From Acidimicrobiales bacterium (GTDB taxonomy: Bacteria > Actinomycetota > Acidimicrobiia > Acidimicrobiales > MedAcidi-G1): 64,000 nucleotides of DNA. A program made the position numbers and the translations under genes. The stretch spans positions 22,248-86,247 of the forward strand of contig JAQWOV010000005.1 of NCBI GenBank assembly GCA_029245675.1, in the 5' to 3' direction. The notes beneath the pieces are model-generated. The model ran no database searches. It had not been told where the DNA came from and saw nothing but the letters and a program-made list of their open reading frames with translations. Each line of letters begins with the position of its first letter. Positions within the stretch are counted from its first letter, which is position 1. Positions 1-8,912 of this stretch are shown piece by piece.

Positions 1-105
1 TCAGAGAATCCTTTCACTTCAAGTTGGTCTGAAGTGCAGAGCGAAAATAAAGAAATCTTTGCGGATCTTTTAGCAGCTATTGAGTCCGACAACGACACAC
101 CGTAG
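1..105 (+). CDS. C-terminal fragment of an unknown protein, cut by the window edge
   Basis: Frame 1 is open from the first base to a TAG at 103-105, giving the last 34 residues of a protein, ending in the acidic stretch ESDNDTP. The reading frame has no internal stop and lies 92 bases upstream of the DUF1800 gene on the same strand, so it is probably the end of the preceding gene in that direction. Nothing in 34 residues allows a family assignment. The 106-197 gap that follows is AT-rich and may hold the promoter of the next two genes, but no convincing -10/-35 pair was picked out. Confidence 0.5.
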   Translation, partial: SENPFTSSWSEVQSENKEIFADLLAAIESDNDTP

Positions 106-197
106 ACAACCTCTTCTTTACCAACTCATAATGCTTCTCTAACAAAAGCAAGTGATAATTCAATCATGAAAGACACACGAACCCGCTTAGATTCATT

Positions 198-1505
198 ATG
201 GTTTCTTTGATGAGTGACCAAGAAAATCTTTTCTGGATATCCAACCGTATGGGCTTCGGACTAAGCCCTAGTGAGATGGAACTCCATCAAGATCAAAATT
301 TCTCTGAGTTTGTTGGAAAGCGGATTGACCCGGAGAAGCACGGTTTAAAAATACCAGCAGAACCATTCGAAAATGCTGAAGACTTCATTCCGGCAGACAA
401 AGACGCCAGTGATTTCAAAAAACAGGAACGAGCTGCTTCTCTGGAATTATTTGATCTCTGGTTAGACGAGATGAGAGACACTTCAGATCCTGTTCTGGAA
501 TGGATGACTTTTTTCTGGCACGACCATTTCGCTGTTAGCGCAAGAGAGATTAAAAGCTTGCGAGCATTTGTACGACACCTACGTCTCCTGCGCACCCATG
601 CGCGAGGGAGTTATCCCACGATGCTTCGTGAAGTCACTATTGATCCTGCCATGCTTATTTTCTTAGATGGGTATAAAAACACTGCTAAGAAACCTAACGA
701 AAACTACGGCAGAGAACTTCTAGAGCTGTATTCATTGGGCATAGGAAACTATTCAGAAGATGATGTGATGGCTGCTTCTAGAGCACTCACCGGATGGCGC
801 GTTACGGAAAATGGAGTTGAGTTCAAACCCAGACAACATGATGACACTCCCCAAATTCTTTTAGGCAACAGCAATGTTCATGATCTAGACACAGTCATGG
901 AAGCTGTTGTCAATCACGAAGCTCTTCCTGGCTTCATTTCAAAAAAACTCTCAGATGCTGTTCTTGGTACTGAAATCCCCGATGCAGTAATTAACGAGTT
1001 CGCAGCGGTTTTTGCCAACAACGATCTCGAACTTATTCCACTTATCGAAGCAATTGTTGACGCAGGTTTATCAATGAACAAACGTGTTCCAATTATCCGT
1101 CATCCTGTCAGTTGGCTGCTTAACGCTGAAAAAGTAACTGGCGTCAAATTGGATGTTATAGAGCGGGCCAACATGTTGAGTCAAATGAACATGCTCCCCG
1201 GTCGACCTCCAAACGTGGGAGGTTTTCCTAAAACAGATCACTATTTAAGTGCTTCCTCTACCGCAGCACGTTTTTCTTCCGCAGGCATCATTGTTTCAAA
1301 AACCCCTCGTGAATCTGTGGCTCTTCAAGCTGCTAAATCTGCTAATTGGGGAGATTTAGCAAATATTTGTGGCCGCACAAATGGGTTCAATCAACCGACT
1401 ATTGAATCCCTTCAAGATCTTTGGGAAAGCTCACCTTCTTCTTCTCAAGGCGGTCGAGTATGTTTGGCTATAGCGCTCTCCTCTCCAGATTTCATGGTGA
1501 TATAA
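198..1505 (+). CDS. DUF1800 domain protein
   Basis: This 435-residue protein has the hallmarks of the DUF1800 family (PF08811): an N-terminal FWISNRMGFGLS stretch, the MTFFWHDHFAVS segment near residue 105, and the well-conserved ENYGRELLELYSLG and AASRALTGW blocks near residues 165-200. The biochemical role of the family is unknown. DUF1800 genes very often sit beside DUF1501 genes, and here the DUF1501 start codon follows the stop directly, so the two are almost certainly one operon. No signal peptide is visible, in contrast with the Tat-exported partner. The start could be ATG 198 or ATG 210; neither has a strong Shine-Dalgarno. Confidence 0.88.
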   Translation: MVSLMSDQENLFWISNRMGFGLSPSEMELHQDQNFSEFVGKRIDPEKHGLKIPAEPFENAEDFIPADKDASDFKKQERAASLELFDLWLDEMRDTSDPVLEWMTFFWHDHFAVSAREIKSLRAFVRHLRLLRTHARGSYPTMLREVTIDPAMLIFLDGYKNTAKKPNENYGRELLELYSLGIGNYSEDDVMAASRALTGWRVTENGVEFKPRQHDDTPQILLGNSNVHDLDTVMEAVVNHEALPGFISKKLSDAVLGTEIPDAVINEFAAVFANNDLELIPLIEAIVDAGLSMNKRVPIIRHPVSWLLNAEKVTGVKLDVIERANMLSQMNMLPGRPPNVGGFPKTDHYLSASSTAARFSSAGIIVSKTPRESVALQAAKSANWGDLANICGRTNGFNQPTIESLQDLWESSPSSSQGGRVCLAIALSSPDFMVI

Positions 1506-2777
1506 ATGAGCGAACTAAGTCGTCGTCGATTTCTTTACCTTTCAGGTGGTGCTGCCGCTACAGCAACTGGGGTAGGTGTATGGGCTGCGCTACTACGTGG
1601 GGAATCCGAAAAAGGCATGCTGGTTCCCCCGTCAACAACTTTAGGTATGACTTCTACTACCACGACTACAACGACTACAACGACAGCGCCAACACCTCCT
1701 CAAAACCCTGTGGTGGTGATTGTCCAGATGGATGGCGGGAACGACGGGTTGAATACTCTGGTTCCCCTTGATGGCTTGTACCACGCTGCACGTCCTACGA
1801 TTGGTTTACCTGACTCCAACCTGATCTCACTGGCTGGAAGAACCGACTTTGGTCTGCATCCAGCGTTAGCCCCACTATCTGATTTCTGGGACAAAGATAT
1901 GCTGAGAATTGTTGCTGGTTCTGGAATACCTGAGCAAGGAAGATCACATTTTGCTGCAACGGATGCATGGCATAGCGGGCAAACAGACAAAGAAGAAACA
2001 GGATGGATTGGGCGGTGGTTAGATGCCACCGAGGGGTCAACTCCAAATCCACTCCGCGGGATAGCTCTTGGTGGTGGAGCACCAATTCTTAACGGAAAGA
2101 CAAGCATCTCAACAGTAATTAATTCACCTTCAAATTTTCGACTAGCAACTCCCCCTGGCACCGATAGTGAAAGTATCGTTTTGGCTTTCTTGAACACTGC
2201 TTCTCCTCTAGCAAGTGATCCCGCTTTAGCTGCTGCGCAATCAGCTATTCCAAATTCTTTGGACGCAATTGGGGTCTTTGATTCAGCTAAATCTGGAGTT
2301 GATCCAGATCCTTACGCCGAAGAATCTTTCACGACTCTTCTTGAAACTGCAGCAGAACTTATAAACATGAATTTAGATACTCGAGTTATTGTTGTCAGCA
2401 TCCCCGGGTTTGATACCCACTCTGATCAACTCGGCCGGCATCAAAACCTCCTAGAAGATTTCGTCACCGGTGTATCGAACTTCTGGAATCGTGTTGAATC
2501 CAATGGTCACGCGGACCGCGTGCTACTTATGTCTACGAGCGAATTCGGTAGAAGAGTTGCGGAAAATGGTTCTAGTGGAACTGACCATGGTGCTGCATCT
2601 GTTCAATTTTTGATTGGCTCTGGAAAAGGATTATATGGAGATTTCGATTTGAGGAATCTAGTTAACGGAGACCTTCCCATAACCGTTGATACACGATCCA
2701 CTTATGCAACCGCACTTGATTGGCTGGGCGGCCCAACTGATGAAATACTCGGAGACTCTTATAGTCGATTGTTCTAA
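1506..2777 (+). CDS. Tat-exported DUF1501 protein
   Basis: The 423-residue product begins MSELSRRRFLYLSGG, a twin-arginine signal (SRRRFL) followed by a hydrophobic Ala/Val stretch, so it is expected to be exported folded. A Thr-rich linker (about 12 Thr, residues 50-62) separates the signal from the globular domain. The body matches DUF1501 (PF07394): QMDGGNDGLNTLVP near residue 75, the RSHFAATDAWHSG segment, and STSEFGRRVAENGSSGTDHGAAS near residue 345, which resembles the alkaline-phosphatase/sulfatase fold metal region. The ATG abuts the TAA of the DUF1800 gene, indicating translational coupling. The function of the pair is unknown. Confidence 0.88.
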   Translation: MSELSRRRFLYLSGGAAATATGVGVWAALLRGESEKGMLVPPSTTLGMTSTTTTTTTTTTAPTPPQNPVVVIVQMDGGNDGLNTLVPLDGLYHAARPTIGLPDSNLISLAGRTDFGLHPALAPLSDFWDKDMLRIVAGSGIPEQGRSHFAATDAWHSGQTDKEETGWIGRWLDATEGSTPNPLRGIALGGGAPILNGKTSISTVINSPSNFRLATPPGTDSESIVLAFLNTASPLASDPALAAAQSAIPNSLDAIGVFDSAKSGVDPDPYAEESFTTLLETAAELINMNLDTRVIVVSIPGFDTHSDQLGRHQNLLEDFVTGVSNFWNRVESNGHADRVLLMSTSEFGRRVAENGSSGTDHGAASVQFLIGSGKGLYGDFDLRNLVNGDLPITVDTRSTYATALDWLGGPTDEILGDSYSRLF

Positions 2778-2784
2778 AGAAAGA

Positions 2785-4383
2785 CTACGGATTCGGGAGG
2801 ATAGCCATTTGTTGGTCGGCTGGAAGATTCAAGAACTCTTCAAATTCGACATAGAACTCTTCCATGGTTAGCCCGAAGGCTTCTTCGAAGGCACCTTCAA
2901 CTCCGAGTTCATAAACGTTGGGATAGAACGTAAAGAAAAAGTCGTCAAGCGAACTTTGATTGACAAGCCAAGCGGTCGCCCATTGGCCGATGGCATACTG
3001 CATTACTCCGAAGCAGAGCCCACAGTAGCTCCCTACTCGGTCTCGGTCATCAGCAAGATCTTGAATTGTCAGGTCGGGTACGAGAGCTCGCAGGTCTTGT
3101 GTCTGCTCTAGTGCGTAAGCCATTTCTTGTTCGAAGGAAATCCACCCTTTTTGATCGGCGAGATACAACGCGAGGAATTCGGCTGCACCTTCCTCCATCC
3201 AAATAGGTGAATCTAATCCAAATCGGTCTGCTGCCATGTATAAGTTATGGGCATTCTGGAAGATGTGGACGTATTCGTGGGCGGCGATCTTGGCGCCATA
3301 GTCTCCCATCCTAATGGGATTGCCAATTACAAATGACTGTGTAGGTGATGAACGTAACCGAGAATGCTGGGCGAACGCATTCGACCCCTCGTAGTAGGCC
3401 AATTCGTAAATAGCGACCCCTTGGTCGTTAGGGCACCATTCTGTAGCTGCTGGTGAGTCATATGCCCACGAACAGTAATCTTCTATTGCTTCGTCAGTAG
3501 CGGAAGTATCAGAACCGATAACGTACACCCGCATGGGGCCATATGACCCGAGGTATTCATCAGCAGCTTGTATTCCTTTTTTCACGATCTCAAGCGAATC
3601 GGAAGACAGGTCAGAAGTCAAGTAGTAAGTAGCTGGCGTATCTAAGGGCCTATTCCATCCGAAATCTTCGAGCTGTTGCGCTAATTCCCGAGTTTCGTTA
3701 TCTAGAGGTTCGAATCGTTGTTCGGAAGGATCCAAGGAGACGTAAGGCCAGTAAATTTTGTGTACCCAGCAATGCTCATGGTCTAACCGTTCTTGAGTGC
3801 TATCTGAAGATGTTTCTGTGCTAGGTCCGCAGCCATATTGTGAAGCGTCAGAAGTCCACTCCCAGCACATTTCTTGCTCACCGGATTCACATTCCCAATC
3901 TAAATCCGAATAGTCTGTGCCCTCATGTGAATCCTCATGAGAATAATACGAGTAGTCACCTGCATCACAGTCTTGCCTGAATCTTTCGCTTTCAAGATAA
4001 GGGTCGAGTTCAGAAACAATAAGCCCTAAAAACATCTGTTCGATTTCTATGTAGTCCAAACCAGACAGGTCAACAATCAGGTCGACTACGCACTCAACGA
4101 CCTCAGGGGCATCTCCAGGTCCGAGGTCCAGAAGTGTGTTGATAAGAAATTGTCGTTCGGCGTCATGGTCCTCATGGTCCGCATGGTCGTCTTCGATCTG
4201 TTCTTCGATGACGTCTCCGTCTATTTGGTCTTCGTAAGTATCTTTATCTGCGAGCTCTGCGGTTTCTTCTTTTACTGTGGTGATCTCAGAACGTAGCTCG
4301 GCTGCCTCTTCGTCAGAATCGGAACATGACACGGTTAGGGCCGATAATGCGATAACACACAAAAGTGAATTCAAAAATTTCAT
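2785..4383 (-). CDS. Acidic lipoprotein with HExxH metalloprotease-like motif
   Basis: The 532-residue product has a lipoprotein signal with lipobox LTVSC (Cys20), then a short charged coiled-coil stretch (EEAAELRSEITTVKEETAEL) and a very acidic His-rich region (residues 50-75). The C-terminal half contains HEYVH at residues 369-373 followed by WMEEGAAEF (Glu at 397/398), the spacing seen in gluzincin-type zinc metalloproteases. It is therefore probably a surface-anchored protease-like protein; substrate unknown. The stalk resembles those of the lipoproteins at 53270-55480 and 57425-58672. It converges with the DUF1501 gene with only 7 bases between stops. No named family was recognised, so the protease call rests on the motif alone. 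Confidence 0.6.
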   Translation of the reverse strand: MKFLNSLLCVIALSALTVSCSDSDEEAAELRSEITTVKEETAELADKDTYEDQIDGDVIEEQIEDDHADHEDHDAERQFLINTLLDLGPGDAPEVVECVVDLIVDLSGLDYIEIEQMFLGLIVSELDPYLESERFRQDCDAGDYSYYSHEDSHEGTDYSDLDWECESGEQEMCWEWTSDASQYGCGPSTETSSDSTQERLDHEHCWVHKIYWPYVSLDPSEQRFEPLDNETRELAQQLEDFGWNRPLDTPATYYLTSDLSSDSLEIVKKGIQAADEYLGSYGPMRVYVIGSDTSATDEAIEDYCSWAYDSPAATEWCPNDQGVAIYELAYYEGSNAFAQHSRLRSSPTQSFVIGNPIRMGDYGAKIAAHEYVHIFQNAHNLYMAADRFGLDSPIWMEEGAAEFLALYLADQKGWISFEQEMAYALEQTQDLRALVPDLTIQDLADDRDRVGSYCGLCFGVMQYAIGQWATAWLVNQSSLDDFFFTFYPNVYELGVEGAFEEAFGLTMEEFYVEFEEFLNLPADQQMAILPNP

Positions 4384-4424
4384 AAATTCAAGTGTATTGA
4401 TCCGTAAAAGGCTAGCCAGATAAC

Positions 4425-4501
4425 TGGTGGAGGTGAGCGGAATCGAACCGCCGGCCTCTACGTTGCGAACGTAGCGCTCTAGCCAACTGAGCTACACCCC
4501 C
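4425..4501 (-). tRNA. tRNA-Ala (anticodon CGC)
   Basis: On the minus strand the sequence folds as a cloverleaf: acceptor GGGGGTG paired with CACCTCC (one G-U), D-arm with AGCTCAGTTGG, anticodon stem CTACG/CGTAG enclosing loop TTCGCAA (anticodon CGC, reading GCG Ala), and T-loop GGTTCGATTCC. The discriminator A is followed by an encoded CCA at 4425-4427. It lies between the metalloprotease-like lipoprotein and a membrane protein gene, both on the same strand. Confidence 0.95.
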
Positions 4502-4532
4502 GTTTATTGGGTGGATCGTAGCCTAGTGGTGT

Positions 4533-4985
4533 CTAGTTGGCTTGACGACGAAGAACTGCTTCGTCTCTCATCGCTATACCGGTATCTGGCACTAATGGTG
4601 ATGCTGGTCTGAAAGGAACGACCACATCTTGAGAATCGAATGTTTTTTGATTTCGGAGTGTAAGTAAGGTTCCATATCCGACTAGTGCTACATCGGCTAG
4701 AAAATGAATCATCCACATGGCGCTTCCGACTGCTAAGGCAAATAAGAAGGTCATCACTGCAATTCCAACAAGCGCTATTAGGACATCTCTTCGACGGCGT
4801 TTAGCTGCCCGGGCACTATTTGGAATCTCTTTAGCAGCCTTCTGTACTGCTTGCCATCCGATGGTGTGGTGAGTTCCAGCAACTGTAAGAGGAGGTCTCA
4901 GAACTGGTCGTCGAGTGTTTCGTCGGAGAATAGGGGGAAGAAGAACCGCTGCCCATAAAACTGCGAGCCCCAAAAGAATTAACAC
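4533..4985 (-). CDS. Small membrane protein of unknown function
   Basis: The 150-residue protein has an N-terminal hydrophobic segment (residues 2-18, LILLGLAVLWAAVLLPP), a basic cytoplasmic stretch including AAKRRRRD, and two further hydrophobic segments (about residues 70-90 and 92-105). The basic residues predict an inside orientation for the loop between the first and second segments. It is downstream of the molybdenum-cofactor genes on the same strand but separated from moaC by a pair of strong hairpins, so it may be transcribed separately. I do not recognise the family. Confidence 0.6.
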   Translation of the reverse strand: MLILLGLAVLWAAVLLPPILRRNTRRPVLRPPLTVAGTHHTIGWQAVQKAAKEIPNSARAAKRRRRDVLIALVGIAVMTFLFALAVGSAMWMIHFLADVALVGYGTLLTLRNQKTFDSQDVVVPFRPASPLVPDTGIAMRDEAVLRRQAN

Positions 4986-5061
4986 TGTTTCCTCCTTATG
5001 TTCACCGGTCTCTCCGGTAAAAAGGACTTTAGTACTAAAACACTATGTTTTGGTGGATTAC

Positions 5062-5101
5062 TTCGCGCGAAAAGCGCGAACCTTCGCGCGAAAAGCGCGA
5101 A
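5062..5101. repeat. Two tandem copies of a GC-rich hairpin
   Basis: Two identical 19-base units, 5062-5080 and 5083-5101, each read TTCGCGC GAAAA GCGCGAA, a perfect 7-bp stem with a 5-base loop, separated by CC. They fill the gap between moaC (ending 5108) and the membrane protein gene (starting 4985), both on the minus strand. The position suggests an RNA-processing, attenuation or protein-binding role after moaC. There is no U-tract on either side, so a standard intrinsic terminator is unlikely. Confidence 0.75.
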
Positions 5102-5107
5102 CACTGC

Positions 5108-5581
5108 TCACTGTTCGCGTTTCCACTTTCCAGACCTGCCGCCTTCTTTCTCCCACAAAGCAACCGAACCAATTACCATTGAACGATCAAGAGACTTACA
5201 CATGTCATAAATCGTTAACGCTGCAACAGAACAAGCCGTTAAAGCCTCCATCTCTACCCCTGTCTGACCTACCGTCTCTACGATGGATTCAATACCAATA
5301 TGGTCTTCTTCAATCTGGAAATCGACAGAAGCAGCAGCAAGAGGAAGAGGATGACATAAAGGAATCAATTCCGCTGTTTTTTTCGCAGCCTGAATACCTG
5401 CCACCCGAGCAACTGCAAGAACATCTCCTTTTGGGGTGTTGCCTTGAGACAAAGCTTGCAATGTCTCTAATGACATATGTACCTGAGCTCTCGCTACTGC
5501 TCGACGACGAGAGTTCGGCTTATCGCCAACATCTACCATGCGGGCTTTCCCCTGTTCATCTAAGTGGGTAAAATCATTCAT
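5108..5581 (-). CDS. moaC: Cyclic pyranopterin monophosphate synthase MoaC
   Basis: MoaC converts the MoaA product (3',8-cyclo-GTP) into cyclic pyranopterin monophosphate in molybdenum cofactor synthesis. The roughly 157-residue protein carries the family blocks [18 protein letters not shown] near the N-terminus, IPLCHPLPL (catalytic region), and [22 protein letters not shown] with the conserved Met-Glu-Ala-Leu-Thr and Asp residues. I chose ATG 5581, one base after the moaA stop and behind an AGGTGGA ribosome site that overlaps the end of moaA; a GTG at 5590 in the same frame is the alternative. Order on the strand is moeA, moaA, moaC. Confidence 0.95.
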   Translation of the reverse strand: MNDFTHLDEQGKARMVDVGDKPNSRRRAVARAQVHMSLETLQALSQGNTPKGDVLAVARVAGIQAAKKTAELIPLCHPLPLAAASVDFQIEEDHIGIESIVETVGQTGVEMEALTACSVAALTIYDMCKSLDRSMVIGSVALWEKEGGRSGKWKREQ

Positions 5582-5582
5582 T

Positions 5583-6566
5583 TCATCCACCTATTTGAGA
5601 CATGGAACGAGCCGGACGAATGAAATTTACGGTTCCAATCCCATGTCCAGCCCACTTCGACTGCACTACTTTTTTAAGAGCTTCTGCAATTTCTTTGTCC
5701 TCAGCTCCGGATCGGAGCAAACCCTTGAGGTCAAACTCGTCAACTGAAAACAAACAGTTTCGAAACTGCCCATCTGCAGTTAACCGAACCCGATCACATG
5801 TATCGCAGAACTGCTGAGTCACACTTGCGACAACACCTATCTCGCCGCCGCCATCTTTGTAGACAAAACGAGTTGCAGGAGCTGAAGTTCGTTTAACTGG
5901 CTCCAGAGGAAACTCAGAATTAATTTCTTCGACGATCTGAGCCTGTGTGACAACTTGATTGTTTGTCCAACTCTCGGAAGCATCAAGCGGCATGAACTCT
6001 ATAAAACGAACAGTCACCCCTTTTTCTCGGCCAAATCGAGCGAAATCGATAATCTCATTATCATTAACCCCAGCCATTACAACCACATTTACCTTCACCG
6101 GATCTAACCCTGCTTCCACTGCGGCCTGAATACCATCAAGTACTTGAGGAAGATTGTCGCGAAGAGTCAACTCGGTAAAACGTTCTGGCTGCAAAGAGTC
6201 CAAAGAAATATTGATTCTTTTTAATCCTGCAGAAACTAAATCTTCCGAAAGGACACGAAGTGTGGCTCCATTTGTTGTCATTGAAAGATCTACCGGTAGT
6301 TGTGCGAGTTTTTTTATTAGAACTGGGAGACGGGCACGGACTGTTGGCTCACCACCAGTTATACGAATGCTTTCAATCCCAAATTGTTCAACCGAGAGTC
6401 TTGCCACTCGTTCAATTTCTTCAAAAGTAAGAAGTTCATCGCGAGGAGTCCAATCTAAACCCTCTGGTGGCATGCAATACGTGCACCGAAAGTTACAACG
6501 ATCTGTAACGGAGATGCGTAAATCTTTATGAACCCGTCCAAAGGAATCTATTAACTTTTCTCTCAC
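5583..6566 (-). CDS. moaA: GTP 3',8-cyclase MoaA (radical SAM)
   Basis: MoaA performs the first step of molybdenum cofactor synthesis. The radical-SAM cluster motif CNFRCTYC lies at residues 24-31, followed by the GGEPT motif ([10 protein letters not shown]). The C-terminal auxiliary cluster is represented by [21 protein letters not shown]. The protein ends in Gly-Gly, the tail known to be needed for MoaA activity. The 327-residue length is normal. The start is GTG 6566, 18 bases after the moeA stop; no strong ribosome site is seen. The stop is separated from the moaC ATG by one base. Confidence 0.96.
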   Translation of the reverse strand: MREKLIDSFGRVHKDLRISVTDRCNFRCTYCMPPEGLDWTPRDELLTFEEIERVARLSVEQFGIESIRITGGEPTVRARLPVLIKKLAQLPVDLSMTTNGATLRVLSEDLVSAGLKRINISLDSLQPERFTELTLRDNLPQVLDGIQAAVEAGLDPVKVNVVVMAGVNDNEIIDFARFGREKGVTVRFIEFMPLDASESWTNNQVVTQAQIVEEINSEFPLEPVKRTSAPATRFVYKDGGGEIGVVASVTQQFCDTCDRVRLTADGQFRNCLFSVDEFDLKGLLRSGAEDKEIAEALKKVVQSKWAGHGIGTVNFIRPARSMSQIGG

Positions 6567-6584
6567 AATTAACAGGTTAGAGGT

Positions 6585-7814
6585 CTAAGAGGCATTCAGG
6601 CCACGCGTGAGTTGATGAAGAAGAATTATCTCTACAACATCCCCTGATTCAACTCCATCTCCATCCGGAAGAACGGCAAGAGCATTAGCTTCAGCCATGG
6701 ATGAAAGCTGATGTGAGCCTTGACCTCCTACTGACTGCACTCTGTAATCTCCATCCACTAAAGAAACCTTCACTCGAGCAAAATGCGTTTTCTCATCCCG
6801 GCGGCGAGAAATCGGACCTTCTGCGACTGCTTTAATTTTCGGAGACCAAATTTCTGTATTTCCCATCATTTTTCGTAACGCGGGACGAACAAAAAGTTCA
6901 AAGGAAACCATAGAAGAAACCGGATTACCGGGGAGTCCAAACACCGGAACATTCTCTACAAGACCAAAAGCTAAAGGCTTTGCTGGTTTTATCGCTACTT
7001 GCATCCAACGCATATCGCCCAGCCGATCAAGTGCGACTTTAACAAAATCAAAATCGCCCATACTCACGCCACCTGAAGAGATAACAACATCGCACCGGTG
7101 TTCACCTGAACACGCAGAACTAAACACCTCTTCAATTGTCTCTTCCTCGTCAGGAATCAAACCAAGATCTACACCTTCTAAACCCAAATCATTCAATAAA
7201 GCCAACAAAGAGTGCCTATTCGAATCCCGGATCTGACCTGGCTGCAGAGGTTCCTCTCCTTCAACTAGCTCGTCACCGGTTGATACCACTCCTACTTTGA
7301 GTGGAGGGAAAACATCCACTTCTGTGCAACCGATACTTGCCAGCACTCCCAAATGGGTGGGAGTTAATAGCTCTCCCTTTTTAAATACAACTTGACCAGC
7401 CCGAAGGTCTTCTCCTGCTCTCCGAATATGATTTCCCTCAGGAATCGCCTCCTCAATGGTTACGTAGTTCCCTTCAACCCTCGTTAACTCAACCATTACC
7501 ACTGAATCTGCGCCTACCGGTAGTGGAGCACCTGTCATTATTCTCGCTGCTTGTCCTGGGTTTAATGAGAAGTTCGGAGTTGATCCAGCAGGTATCGTGC
7601 CAACAATTTCTAATGTCTCAGGCGTTTCTGATGTGTCTTCAGAGCGGATTGCGAAACCATCCATTGCAGTGTTATCAAAAGGAGGAACGTCTTCACCGGT
7701 TAGAACTTCTTCAGCTAAAACCAGCCCTAATGAAGATCGCGAAGACCTGCGTTCAGGACTGCCAGTTGCACATTGCTGTAAAACGTATTCTTGAGCTTGT
7801 TCTAAAGGAATCAT
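6585..7814 (-). CDS. moeA: Molybdopterin molybdenumtransferase MoeA
   Basis: MoeA inserts molybdate into adenylated molybdopterin. The 409-residue protein has DVPPFDNTAMDGFAIRSED near residue 45 (the conserved MDG(F/Y)A block), a middle MoCF-binding domain with GVVSTGDELVEG and DSNRHSL, the ISSGGVSMGDFDFVK motif near residue 245, and VFGLPGNPVSSMVSFE, all diagnostic. It is the first gene of the moeA-moaA-moaC cluster. Genes for MoaE/MoaD/MogA are not in the window, so the pathway must be completed elsewhere. Confidence 0.95.
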   Translation of the reverse strand: MIPLEQAQEYVLQQCATGSPERRSSRSSLGLVLAEEVLTGEDVPPFDNTAMDGFAIRSEDTSETPETLEIVGTIPAGSTPNFSLNPGQAARIMTGAPLPVGADSVVMVELTRVEGNYVTIEEAIPEGNHIRRAGEDLRAGQVVFKKGELLTPTHLGVLASIGCTEVDVFPPLKVGVVSTGDELVEGEEPLQPGQIRDSNRHSLLALLNDLGLEGVDLGLIPDEEETIEEVFSSACSGEHRCDVVISSGGVSMGDFDFVKVALDRLGDMRWMQVAIKPAKPLAFGLVENVPVFGLPGNPVSSMVSFELFVRPALRKMMGNTEIWSPKIKAVAEGPISRRRDEKTHFARVKVSLVDGDYRVQSVGGQGSHQLSSMAEANALAVLPDGDGVESGDVVEIILLHQLTRGLNAS

Positions 7815-7864
7815 TTTCTTAGTCTGCCAAAGTTTGAAACTCTGAGGCTACACAAAAGAGCCCT

Positions 7865-8449
7865 CTACTCACTCTGAAAAGAAGATTCGGTACCAGCAAG
7901 TAGTCGCTGAATATTTTGATAATGCCGAGCGATAATCAAAGCACTCAATCCAGCCGTGAAAACTATTTCTCTTGTCGGAGCCCCAAAGATGAAGATCAGT
8001 ATTGGCAGCATTGAAGCGATAATTATTGACCCTAAGGAAGCTTTTCGTGTCGTTTTCGCTACCAAGATAAAGGCACCAAAACATATTGCGGCTACACCAG
8101 GGAATAGAACAGCGGCACCTCCGCCGGCTGTCGCTACGCCCTTCCCCCCACGAAGTCGGCGAGTAAGAGGCGCAACATGACCTAAAGTTGCTGCCCCCCA
8201 GCAAACCACTCCTAAGAACTTTCCACCTATGGCGTATCCAACTGATGCAGCGACTAGGCCTTTTAGAAAATCAGCAAAAAACACTGCTACTCCGGATTTT
8301 TGTCCAGCGATTCGATAGACATTGGCGGCACCTGGATTTCCTGAACCCCGTTTTGTTGGATCAAGCCCTACTCTCCCCGCCACCAAGTGAGCGGAAGGAA
8401 AGGTGCCAAGAAAATAAGACGCCACTACGAGCAGTAAATCCATATACAT
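7865..8449 (-). CDS. plsY: Glycerol-3-phosphate acyltransferase PlsY
   Basis: PlsY transfers an acyl group from acyl-phosphate to glycerol-3-phosphate at the inner membrane, starting phospholipid synthesis. The 194-residue polytopic protein shows the family signatures: YFLGTFPSAHLVAG near the N-terminus, the GSGNPGAANVYR motif (residues 36-47), the ADFLKG segment, and LRGGKGVATAGG. Length and membrane pattern are typical. The start may be ATG 8449 or ATG 8443. Its 3' end is followed by a gap of about 50 bases before moeA; whether the two are co-transcribed is unclear. Confidence 0.93.
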   Translation of the reverse strand: MYMDLLLVVASYFLGTFPSAHLVAGRVGLDPTKRGSGNPGAANVYRIAGQKSGVAVFFADFLKGLVAASVGYAIGGKFLGVVCWGAATLGHVAPLTRRLRGGKGVATAGGGAAVLFPGVAAICFGAFILVAKTTRKASLGSIIIASMLPILIFIFGAPTREIVFTAGLSALIIARHYQNIQRLLAGTESSFQSE

Positions 8450-8573
8450 AGTCTTAGCATTTTCTCTGAAAAAAACTAGATGAAATATTCATCAGATACT
8501 GATAATTACTCAGATAGAATGCACCCCCGTAAAGAAACACTACCTTCCTTAACTACTTTGTGCGAGATCCTGT

Positions 8574-8912
8574 ATGCCGACTTATCAATACCGATGCCAA
8601 ACTTGTAGCCACGAGTTTGAAGAAAAACAGTCATTTGCTGACGATGCGCTAACAGATTGTCCAATAGGCGCTTGCAATGGAGCAGTAAAAAAGGTTTTTA
8701 GCGGAGTCGGTATTTCTTTTAAAGGTGATGGCTTCTACAAAAATGACCATGGTTCAGCCAGTAAGAAGTCAAGGGCTTCGTCAGCCGAAAAAACCAGCAA
8801 AGAGAAGTCGTCCGATACAGTCGATAAATCTTCTAACACATCTTCAGAAAGTTCATCAAATACTAAATCTTCTTCTGAGTCAAACGCCTCATCGGACTCC
8901 GGAAGCAAGTAG
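8574..8912 (+). CDS. FmdB-family zinc ribbon protein
   Basis: The N-terminus MPTYQYRCQTCSHEFEEKQSF and the following DCPIGACNGAVKKVFS form the FmdB-type CxxC...C-x4-C zinc ribbon (PF09723), a putative regulatory or chaperone module of unknown role. After the GVGISFKGDGFYKND segment typical of the family comes a 60-residue Ser/Lys-rich low-complexity tail. The 112-residue gene is divergent from plsY, and its 3' end overlaps the convergent uppP gene by 24 bases. Confidence 0.9.
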   Translation: MPTYQYRCQTCSHEFEEKQSFADDALTDCPIGACNGAVKKVFSGVGISFKGDGFYKNDHGSASKKSRASSAEKTSKEKSSDTVDKSSNTSSESSSNTKSSSESNASSDSGSK

